Positions 7,975-14,770 of a stretch of 34,697 bases of DNA are shown here, piece by piece (position 1 is the stretch's first letter; the number at the start of each line of letters is the position of its first letter). The notes under the pieces are model-generated. The model worked only from the letters and a program-made list of their open reading frames with translations, was not told the DNA's origin and did not search any database. The stretch covers positions 1 through 34,697 of the forward strand of contig NZ_JASPDO010000025.1 of the NCBI RefSeq assembly GCF_030230605.1, read 5' to 3'. Source of the DNA: Brevibacterium sp. UMB1308A (GTDB taxonomy: Bacteria > Actinomycetota > Actinomycetes > Actinomycetales > Brevibacteriaceae). The translations under genes were made by a program, and so were the position numbers.

Positions 7975-7980
7975 TAGACT
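7975..7980 (+). promoter_or_regulatory. -10 element of a predicted leaderless methyltransferase transcript
   Basis: TAGACT is followed by seven bases (TTGGGAC) and then the GTG start. The geometry predicts transcription starting at the start codon. Confidence 0.45.
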
Positions 7981-7987
7981 TTGGGAC

Positions 7988-9244
7988 GTGAGCACCTACG
8001 AACTCGACTGGACCGGCCGCGCTGACGCAGAAGCGGCCGCCCACACCCCTCCCTGCGCGCAGGTGGGGTATGTGGGGGTGTTGGGGGACACCTCGGCCGA
8101 GGCGGCAACCACCCCCGCTGGAACCGCAACCTCCAGCGGGCCCACCCCCACGCTTCCGTCCACAGGTTCCATGGTGATCGAGGGCGATAACTTGGACACG
8201 CTCAAACACCTGCAACAGACCCACACTGAACGCGTATCAGTGGTGTACATCGACCCGCCGTACAACACGGGGAATGCGTTGCCGTACCGCGATACTTTCG
8301 GGGTGGCTGGGCACGCGGGGTGGATGTCGATGATGCTGCCCAGGCTCATCGTTGCCCGTGACCTGATGCGCCAAGACGGGGTCATTTTCGTGTCCATCGA
8401 CGACCGCGAGCACGCGTTTTTGACGCTGGTGGGCCACCAAGTGTTCGGGGAAGAGAACTTCTTGGGGTCGTTTGTGCATCAGCGTGCGCGGGGTGGCGGC
8501 CAGGCTCGGACGTGGATTCGCGGGCACGATTACATCGCGGTGTGGGCTAAGGACGCGTCACAGGTGGACGGGTTTTGGCAAGAGAAACGCCCGCCCGCCA
8601 AGTACGAAACCATCGACGGCAGGCGCTACCTGGTTGAGGACGACATTTTGCGCACCACTTTTGGCCGGTATGAGCGCGGCACGGAGCGGCGCCTGATGTA
8701 TGAGGACATCGAGGCTGTTCGCGGCCCGGAGAAAAAGGCGCAGGTCGATGGGTGGCTGGCAGCCGGCACTCACATTTTGCGACCGTGGGGTGGTGGCAAG
8801 CATGCGGTCGTGCGGCTCACCCCCGCGGAAAAGGCGGCGTCCAAGATGTATTCGATCGTGCGCGCGTTGGGGCATGAGGGGCGCAACGACCTGGAGGCCC
8901 TGGGGTTGGGTGGCCTGTTCACGTACCCCAAACCGGTGTCGCTCATGCGAACTTTGGTGCGTTCGCGCACGTTTTTTGACCCCGAGGCGGTAGTCCTGGA
9001 TTTCTTTGCCGGCTCCGGGACTACGGCCCAGGCTGTCATGGAGCTCAACGCGGAGGACGGCGGGCGGCGTGAGTTCATCCTGGTTCAAAAGCCCGAGGTG
9101 TTACGGCCGTCCACCGGCCAGTTGGACTCCCAAGCTACCCCGGACTCCCTCACCATCAGTGAGTTGGCGAGGCGAAGAGTGGTGGCAGCTGCCAAGGCCG
9201 TGGGTTGCGATCCGACGACCATCACAGACGTGCGGTTGACCTGA
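7988..9244 (+). CDS. Site-specific DNA methyltransferase, beta class (type III Mod-like), solitary
   Basis: This 418-residue enzyme would transfer a methyl group from S-adenosylmethionine to adenine or cytosine N4. The catalytic motif IV, DPPYNTG (89-95), precedes the AdoMet motif I, DFFAGSGTT (338-346), the order that defines the beta class and type III Mod subunits. SMVIEGDNLDTLK (61-73) and FVSIDDREH (134-142) fit the family. The region between the motifs (about 150-320) would hold the target-recognition part. Residues 30-60 are a low-complexity Thr/Ala/Pro linker containing a CCGAGGTG octamer. No restriction (Res) gene lies on either side, so it looks like an orphan. Recognition sequence unknown. 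The GTG start has no strong ribosome site. Confidence 0.88.
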   Translation: MSTYELDWTGRADAEAAAHTPPCAQVGYVGVLGDTSAEAATTPAGTATSSGPTPTLPSTGSMVIEGDNLDTLKHLQQTHTERVSVVYIDPPYNTGNALPYRDTFGVAGHAGWMSMMLPRLIVARDLMRQDGVIFVSIDDREHAFLTLVGHQVFGEENFLGSFVHQRARGGGQARTWIRGHDYIAVWAKDASQVDGFWQEKRPPAKYETIDGRRYLVEDDILRTTFGRYERGTERRLMYEDIEAVRGPEKKAQVDGWLAAGTHILRPWGGGKHAVVRLTPAEKAASKMYSIVRALGHEGRNDLEALGLGGLFTYPKPVSLMRTLVRSRTFFDPEAVVLDFFAGSGTTAQAVMELNAEDGGRREFILVQKPEVLRPSTGQLDSQATPDSLTISELARRRVVAAAKAVGCDPTTITDVRLT

Positions 9245-9338
9245 ACAAAACAATTCGATATCAACGTGTGAGCCACTGCACACATCATGCGTAAAGCGAA
9301 CTAGTGTGTGCCCCACGGCAGGATCAAAGGAGATACAC

Positions 9339-10814
9339 ATGAGTGAGCCACACCAACATCCCAGTAGCTATACGCATGAGTCACACGACTCGATTTTCAA
9401 CAAAGCGATGGGTCGTCTCGATGCGCTGTTTGTAGGCTTCGGCGCCATGATCGGCTTTGGCTGGATTGTTCTAGCTGGAGGGTGGATTGAACAGGCCGGC
9501 ACTGTTGGTGCACTGCTCGCGTTTGTGGGTGGCGGTGTCATCATGGCATTTGTTGGTGTCGTGTATTCCGAACTCGTCGCCGCCATGCCTCTGGCCGGTG
9601 GAGAGCACAACTATTTGATGCGCAGCATGGGGCCAAAGATCGCCATGATTGGCTCGTGGTGCATCGTGGGAGGGTACATCACTGTGGTGATGTTCGAAGC
9701 CGTTGCCGTGCCCAAAACGGCTCTGTACTTATTTCCTGATCTCAACAAGGTCTACCTGTGGACAGTCGCGGGATTCGACGTCTACCTCACGTGGGCACTG
9801 GTGGGTGTCATCACAGCCGTTGTGCTGACGTACATCAACATCAGAGGCGTTAAAGTCGCTTCACTTGTTCAGACGTTTGTCGTCTCGTTCTTGCTGATTG
9901 TGGGTCTGCTTCTGGTTTTCGGGTCCTTTACCGGCGGCGAGATGGAATATGTTGAACCCCTCTACTCTGGAGGCTTTAGCGGCTTTGTCACGGTGCTCGT
10001 CGCCGTCCCATTCCTCTTCGTGGGCTTTGACGTACTCCCCCAAGCCGCAGAAGAAATCAACGTCAAACCCCGCCAGATCGGTAAACTCGTGGTGTTCGCG
10101 GTTCTCATGGCCGTAGCCTGGTACGTCGTCATCATCTTCACCACCTCGGTCTCCATGCCCCACGACGAGATCGCTGCACTCAACGCCGAAGACGGTCTGG
10201 TCACAGCCGATGCCCTCACCGCAATGTTGGGCCACCCCGTTTGGGGCAAGATCGTGATCGCAGGAGGGCTCGCCGGGATCATCACCAGTTGGAACGCCTT
10301 CCTGATGGGCGCGTCACGACTCATGTGGGCAATGGCCAATTCGGGAATGATCCCTGAGTGGTTCGGAAAAATTCACCCGCGTTACCGCACACCGGTCAAT
10401 GCGCTCCTGTTCATCGGAGTGCTGTCGGTCGTGACCCCATTCCTGGGCTCGAAGATGCTGGGGTGGGTCGTGGATGCCGGATCACCCATGATTGTGATCA
10501 CCTACTTCCTGGTGTCAGTGGCGTTCGTGTTGCTGCGCAAGCGTGAACCTGACATGGAACGCCCCATGCGCGTGGGTGGAAAAGGCAATTTCGGAATCGT
10601 GGTGGGTGCGATTTCCGCAATCCTGTGCCTGTTCTTGTTTGTTCTGTACCTCCCGGTGACTCCGTGGTCAGCTGAGCTGGCGTGGCCGTCGTGGGCAATG
10701 TTTGGCCTGTGGCTCATTGCTGGGGTCGTCATGATGTTCCGTCTTCCAGGCGGTGTAAAAGCGGGTCCCAAAGCAGAACACGACCTGCTCACCAAACTGG
10801 GCAAGAACCACTAA
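9339..10814 (+). CDS. APC-superfamily amino acid permease
   Basis: This 491-residue inner-membrane secondary transporter has about 12 hydrophobic segments. The first core helix, AMGRLDALFVGFGAMIGFGWIVLAGGW, carries the Gly-rich unwound motif (GAMIGFGW) that binds the amino acid carboxylate in APC proteins, and VPFLFVGFDVLPQAAEEI matches helix 6 of the family. The substrate is not readable. I chose ATG at 9339 because AAAGGAG (9326-9332) is ideally placed; an upstream GTG at 9306 is in frame but includes that ribosome site. It follows the methyltransferase with 94 bp between and converges on an amidase gene; a 13-bp hairpin separates them. Confidence 0.9.
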   Translation: MSEPHQHPSSYTHESHDSIFNKAMGRLDALFVGFGAMIGFGWIVLAGGWIEQAGTVGALLAFVGGGVIMAFVGVVYSELVAAMPLAGGEHNYLMRSMGPKIAMIGSWCIVGGYITVVMFEAVAVPKTALYLFPDLNKVYLWTVAGFDVYLTWALVGVITAVVLTYINIRGVKVASLVQTFVVSFLLIVGLLLVFGSFTGGEMEYVEPLYSGGFSGFVTVLVAVPFLFVGFDVLPQAAEEINVKPRQIGKLVVFAVLMAVAWYVVIIFTTSVSMPHDEIAALNAEDGLVTADALTAMLGHPVWGKIVIAGGLAGIITSWNAFLMGASRLMWAMANSGMIPEWFGKIHPRYRTPVNALLFIGVLSVVTPFLGSKMLGWVVDAGSPMIVITYFLVSVAFVLLRKREPDMERPMRVGGKGNFGIVVGAISAILCLFLFVLYLPVTPWSAELAWPSWAMFGLWLIAGVVMMFRLPGGVKAGPKAEHDLLTKLGKNH

Positions 10815-10822
10815 CGAGACGT

Positions 10823-10855
10823 GTGGGTACACGGTGGCACCAACCGTGTACCCAC
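10823..10855. terminator. Bidirectional terminator-like hairpin
   Basis: GTGGGTACACGGT (10823-10835) and its reverse complement (10843-10855) form a 13-bp perfect stem with a 7-base loop. It lies 8 bp after the permease stop and 10 bp from the amidase stop, so it would serve both convergent genes. No T-tract is evident. Confidence 0.65.
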
Positions 10856-10865
10856 GCTCCCCCGC

Positions 10866-12359
10866 CTAAAGCTCAGGCCGCGGCACCGTCACAAGCTGCT
10901 CAAGCCCCGCCGAAACCTCAAACACCGGCGCGCAGTCATACGGGTGCCCCACAATCTGCACACTCGTGGGAACACCCGCGCTCCCCACACCACTGGGCAT
11001 GGCCATGACTGGCCTGCGGTTGGCAATGTTGAACGGCACCGTCATGTGCCCTTCCCAGTAGAAGTCCAGGTTCCCGGCCTCGCGCTCCACCTCGCCTAAG
11101 TAGTCGCAACCGGCGTCCAGGTCCTCAATCGCCGAGGTGCCCGTCACCAACACGTCGTAGCCCTCCATGGCGCGGGTGAGGGTGTCCTGAATCTGGGACT
11201 CCAGTTCAAGACTGTCCACCAGGCTGGTTTCCCGAGCTGCCTGCGTGGTCGACTCGATCATGAGGCGTGTGTACGGCTCAAGGCGACTCAAGTCCCCGTT
11301 CATGGTCTGGTAAAGCTTTGCCCCGAAAATGTGCCCAAAGTGGCTCATCGACGCCCGGGTGATGGTCTCCAAAACGAGCCCCACGTCCACGGTCTCAACA
11401 ATTGCCCCCGCACCCGCGAGCGCCTGTGCCACTCGGTCGACTCCCGCCGCCACGGCCGGGTCGAGCGCGTACGCCCCCAGGTCAGCACTGACTGCCACGC
11501 GCTTCCCGGCAAGCAGGCGAGCAGCCACCTCGGCCGCATCACCCCCAGCACCTTCCCCAAACTCGTGCGGATAGTCCTCCACCGGAACCGTCGCGTTGTC
11601 GTACGGGTCAACCCCGGTGATCGCGTTGAACACATAAGCGGTGTCGGCAACACTGCGCGCCAAAACGTGGTCGCCGCGGTACCAGTCATTATTCGAAGGG
11701 TGCGTCCCCGGCGTGGACCCAAACGGCGACTTGAACCCAGGCAACCCGTTGAACGCGGCGGGAATTCGCGTGGACCCTGCGATGTCTGAGGCGGTGGCAA
11801 ACGGCGCGAACCCGGCGGCCACCGCACCTCCCGACCCACCGGACGAACCACCCGGGGTTTTATCGAGGTTAAACGGGTTGCGACTGACTCCCCATTCACG
11901 CGTGTGACTGAACGTGGCGCAGGAAAACTCAGGCGTTGTGGTGCGGCCCAGGGGGATCGCACCGGCGGCCCGCAGCCGCGCCACGATCGGGTGGTCGGCT
12001 TCCGCCACCGCGCCGGCCAGTGTCTGCGACCCGCGCGTTGCTGAGTGTCCGGCCAAGTCGTGCTGCTCCTTCAAAAGGAATGGCACGCCCAGCAGGGGTT
12101 TGTCCGCAAAGACCGCCGAGGTGTCCCCCGCTCCTCCTTGCCCCGCGCCCGAGGTGCCCGTCTGTTGCCCGCGCAACACCGCCTCGGCGCGGTGAGCTTC
12201 TTCGAGTGCCAGATCAGGCAGAGTGTCAACGACACAGTTGATACGCGGGTTGACGTGTTTGATACGTTCTAGGAGGTGCGTGATGAGCTCAACGGGTGAC
12301 AGTCCTTGCTGATATGCCTGGAGAACTTCTTTTACGCCCATGTAATGTAAGTCACTCAT
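10866..12359 (-). CDS. Amidase (amidase-signature family)
   Basis: This 497-residue hydrolase carries the Ser-cisSer-Lys triad: Lys97 (FLLKEQHDLAG), cis-Ser in TPGGSSGGSGG (168-178) and the nucleophile Ser196 in SDIAGSTRIPA. These enzymes hydrolyse carboxamides; the substrate is not defined here, and the absence of gatB/gatC neighbours argues against a GatA role. Residues 66-85 are a Gly/Ala/Ser-rich insertion that carries two CCGAGGTG octamers. A third and fourth octamer lie at 11132 and 11526. The start at 12359 has no ribosome site, but CACACT six bases upstream suggests a leaderless transcript; ATG at 12341 is an alternative. Confidence 0.87.
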   Translation of the reverse strand: MSDLHYMGVKEVLQAYQQGLSPVELITHLLERIKHVNPRINCVVDTLPDLALEEAHRAEAVLRGQQTGTSGAGQGGAGDTSAVFADKPLLGVPFLLKEQHDLAGHSATRGSQTLAGAVAEADHPIVARLRAAGAIPLGRTTTPEFSCATFSHTREWGVSRNPFNLDKTPGGSSGGSGGAVAAGFAPFATASDIAGSTRIPAAFNGLPGFKSPFGSTPGTHPSNNDWYRGDHVLARSVADTAYVFNAITGVDPYDNATVPVEDYPHEFGEGAGGDAAEVAARLLAGKRVAVSADLGAYALDPAVAAGVDRVAQALAGAGAIVETVDVGLVLETITRASMSHFGHIFGAKLYQTMNGDLSRLEPYTRLMIESTTQAARETSLVDSLELESQIQDTLTRAMEGYDVLVTGTSAIEDLDAGCDYLGEVEREAGNLDFYWEGHMTVPFNIANRRPVMAMPSGVGSAGVPTSVQIVGHPYDCAPVFEVSAGLEQLVTVPRPEL

Positions 12360-12365
12360 ACACGT

Positions 12366-12371
12366 AGTGTG
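12366..12371 (-). promoter_or_regulatory. Possible -10 element of a leaderless amidase transcript
   Basis: On the minus strand CACACT is followed by six bases (ACGTGT) and ATG, the same spacing as at the USP and lhgO genes. Confidence 0.35.
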
Positions 12372-12447
12372 GCATATTCATTCACTGCCCCAGCACTATC
12401 GCCCGTACACTGGAAGCTAAGTCTGAATCATCCGTTCGGAGTCGCAC

Positions 12448-13167
12448 ATGAAGGATTCTGCCCGTCGCAGGGCGCGTCACATCACAATTTTTCTTGATGT
12501 GGACGGTGTGCTGAACTCTTTTCCCGTTGAAGGTAAGCGGTTCAAAAAAGAGGGCCGTAAAGAAGTGCATGCGTGGAACTACGTTCTTCATTTTCGGCCC
12601 AAGATCATTAAGGCGTTAGAGAAGATCGTGAAGACTCGCGACGCTGACATTGTGTGGCTGTCTACGTGGTCGGCGTTGTGCCGCACCGAGATTGAGCCCA
12701 AGCTCAAGTTTGAACGCTCCTACCCCATTATTGAAATGCCGGACGCCACGTATAACCGTCACGCCGGGGATCACACCAAGTGGTGGAAATCCCTTGCCAT
12801 GAAGCAGTGGCTGGCTGACAACCCCGGCAAGCGCGCGGTGTGGGTCGATGACGACTTGGCGCAAGAGAACACGCGCCAGTATTTCGAGAAGACGTATCGC
12901 AACCGGATGCTGCTAATTGCACCGGAGTTTAAGTACGGCTTAACCGAAGAACAGGTCACGTCGATTGAAGACTTTTCGTACCCGCGCCCCAGCGGTTCGG
13001 AGCCCATGAACACCAGTGACTTCGTGGTTGCCCCGGCGCATGACGCAGACAGCGACTCCGACGCTGAACGCGAGTCTGACACGTCTCAACCCACGTTCAG
13101 CCCGGAACACACTCCGCACGCGGGGCCGGATCCAGACACACCTACTGCTCAGGGCTCCAATGATTAA
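12448..13167 (+). CDS. HAD-domain protein (HAD of Swiss-army-knife RNA-repair type)
   Basis: This is a 239-residue HAD-fold protein. Motif I is DVDGVLN (17-23), motif II LSTWS (71-75), a candidate motif III Lys lies in HTKWWK (109-114) and motif IV is VWVDDD (131-136). The DVDGVLN plus LSTW pairing is typical of the stand-alone HAD family related to the phosphatase domain of bacterial RNA-repair proteins; substrate unknown. After about residue 175 the protein becomes an acidic Ser/Asp/Pro tail that looks disordered. GGAG lies six bases before ATG. The last codons overlap the racemase start by 8 bp, so the two are translationally coupled. Confidence 0.75.
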   Translation: MKDSARRRARHITIFLDVDGVLNSFPVEGKRFKKEGRKEVHAWNYVLHFRPKIIKALEKIVKTRDADIVWLSTWSALCRTEIEPKLKFERSYPIIEMPDATYNRHAGDHTKWWKSLAMKQWLADNPGKRAVWVDDDLAQENTRQYFEKTYRNRMLLIAPEFKYGLTEEQVTSIEDFSYPRPSGSEPMNTSDFVVAPAHDADSDSDAERESDTSQPTFSPEHTPHAGPDPDTPTAQGSND

Positions 13168-14065
13168 CGCGCCCACCGTCTGCCAGACCCTCGCGGGAGT
13201 CTCCCCCACTGTGGGCCTTCTTGACTCTGGCCTGGGCTTGGTGCCGTTCGCGGTGGCCGTGCACCACGAACTCCCCCATGCCAACCTTGCCCTTGCCATG
13301 GACCCCGAATTTGCCCCGTACGGCGCTCTCACCTCGGCACAGATTGAGCAACGCGCCTTGTTTTCTGCCCGCACGCTGGTGGACGCGGGAGCCCGCGCCC
13401 TGGTGATCGCGTGCAATACGGCCAGTGTGCACGCGCTGTCGGCGGTGCGTGAAGAGTTCGAACCCCACGTCCCGGTGATCGGCACAGTCCCAGCGGTGAA
13501 ACCCGCGGCAGCCACCGGCGCCCCGTTCGCGGTGTGGGCCACAACAGCGACCACGGGAAGCGCGTATCAGCGTTCGCTCATCAGCATGTACGCGGGCGAC
13601 ATTAACGTGTACCCGGTCGCGTGCGCCGGACTGGCCCAGGCCATCGACTCCGCCGACCCGGAAACCATCGACATCGCCCTTTCCGCCGCCGTCACTGCGA
13701 CACCTCGGGAGGCCCAGTCCATTGTGCTGGGATGTACGCACTACGGGCTGGTCGCGGACCGCATTGAGGCCGCGTTCGACCGGCCTGTCGCCCTGTTTGA
13801 TTCGCCCCAGGCGGTTGCACGCCAGTTGGCGCGCAGGCTTGCCGCGCAGGTGGTTTCTGAGGACCCCGCCGAGGTCGTCCCAGCTCCGCAGTCGCCCCAA
13901 GCCCCACTGTCACCCCAAGTTTCCGCTACTCCGCAAGCTTCCACATCTCCCACCGGCCGGCTCACGCACGTGTTTTTATCAGGCAAACCGGGGCGCTTAC
14001 CCGCCGCGGTGGAGGCGTATTCGGTGGGACGCGAGCTGTTGGCGTTGCGGAAAACCTCGGAATAA
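13160..14065 (+). CDS. Aspartate/glutamate racemase family protein, divergent (MurI-like)
   Basis: This 301-residue protein has the two-cysteine racemase layout. Cys85 is in VIACNTAS and Cys192 in VLGCTHYGL, and the early GLLDSGLG (19-26) and DPEFAPYG (48-55) correspond to the DSGxGG and DTxxxPYG motifs of glutamate racemase. MurI supplies D-glutamate for peptidoglycan. Several usually fixed residues differ (DSGLGL instead of DSGVGG; DPEFA instead of DTARV), so it could be a paralog with another substrate. The start ATG overlaps the HAD stop by 8 bp. A longer frame from 13016 exists but would overlap the HAD gene by 150 bp. A Pro/Gln/Ser-rich linker occurs at about 237-265. Confidence 0.78.
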   Translation: MINAPTVCQTLAGVSPTVGLLDSGLGLVPFAVAVHHELPHANLALAMDPEFAPYGALTSAQIEQRALFSARTLVDAGARALVIACNTASVHALSAVREEFEPHVPVIGTVPAVKPAAATGAPFAVWATTATTGSAYQRSLISMYAGDINVYPVACAGLAQAIDSADPETIDIALSAAVTATPREAQSIVLGCTHYGLVADRIEAAFDRPVALFDSPQAVARQLARRLAAQVVSEDPAEVVPAPQSPQAPLSPQVSATPQASTSPTGRLTHVFLSGKPGRLPAAVEAYSVGRELLALRKTSE

Positions 14066-14083
14066 TTAGGGGCTGTGACGCGC

Positions 14084-14089
14084 TATACA
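14084..14089 (+). promoter_or_regulatory. Possible -10 element of the DUF308 gene
   Basis: TATACA lies 22 bp before the ATG and upstream of the AAAGGAG ribosome site at 14101. The -35 position is not convincing. Confidence 0.35.
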
Positions 14090-14111
14090 AGTACACGCTT
14101 AAAGGAGTGGA

Positions 14112-14768
14112 ATGTTCTCGCTGATCTATCGCCAGGCTCGTAACTTTTTCTTAGCGCAAGGTATTTTCGCCCTGCTCGCCGGGCTGGCCATCATGGTGTG
14201 GCCGGGCCAATCGTTTGTCGTAGTGGCGTACATCTTTGCCGGTTGGTTGATCGCTGACGGTCTCTTTTCGCTCTTCTTGTGGTTGCGTGCACGACGCGTG
14301 CCAGGCGCCCAACTCTCCATGGGTAAAGGGATCATCCAGATCATCTTGGGAATCATCATCGCGATGTTGCCCGGTGTTTTCGCATCGATCATCCTGGTGA
14401 TCGTGTCCCTGGCTGTGTTCCTCATTGGTATGGGACTGCTCACGACTGGTTTGGTCATCAAACCCACCGGGAACCGTTCGTGGATCGCATTTGTGGTCTG
14501 TGGTGTGCTGGCGTTCGTGGGTTCGGTCCTGATCATGGTGTTCCCACGTGAAAGCACGCTTGCGTTGCTGACCTTGGTGGCCGTGGTCCTGTTGCTTGTT
14601 GGTGCTGCGTGCTTGGCGTTGGGCTTCAAGTTCGGCAAGAGCGCTCAAGCCTTGGCAGACCGTGAACGCGCATACTCGAACCCCAGCAATGACGGCCGAG
14701 GTGACGTCATCGAGGGCACCGTAGAAGACACGGGAAACGACGACACCCCGCCCGAGATCAACCGCTAA
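14112..14768 (+). CDS. HdeD-like/DUF308 membrane protein
   Basis: This 218-residue protein has about six membrane spans arranged as short Gly-rich hairpins (FFLAQGIFALLAGLAIMVWPGQS, then repeats of the pattern IQIILGIIIAMLPG and FVVCGVLAFVGSVLIMVFP), the internal repetition that defines the DUF308/HdeD family. HdeD proteins are linked to acid resistance in enterobacteria; in actinobacteria the function is unknown. The C-terminal 50 residues are a charged cytoplasmic tail. AAAGGAG lies upstream of ATG. Its stop codon is 2 bp from the converging metE stop, leaving no room for a separate terminator. Confidence 0.8.
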   Translation: MFSLIYRQARNFFLAQGIFALLAGLAIMVWPGQSFVVVAYIFAGWLIADGLFSLFLWLRARRVPGAQLSMGKGIIQIILGIIIAMLPGVFASIILVIVSLAVFLIGMGLLTTGLVIKPTGNRSWIAFVVCGVLAFVGSVLIMVFPRESTLALLTLVAVVLLLVGAACLALGFKFGKSAQALADRERAYSNPSNDGRGDVIEGTVEDTGNDDTPPEINR

Positions 14769-14770
14769 CG

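Noticed and set aside
13016..13159. Upstream extension of the racemase gene
   Set aside because: It would overlap the acidic tail of the HAD gene by 150 bp and lacks family similarity; the ATG at 13160 is coupled to the HAD stop.
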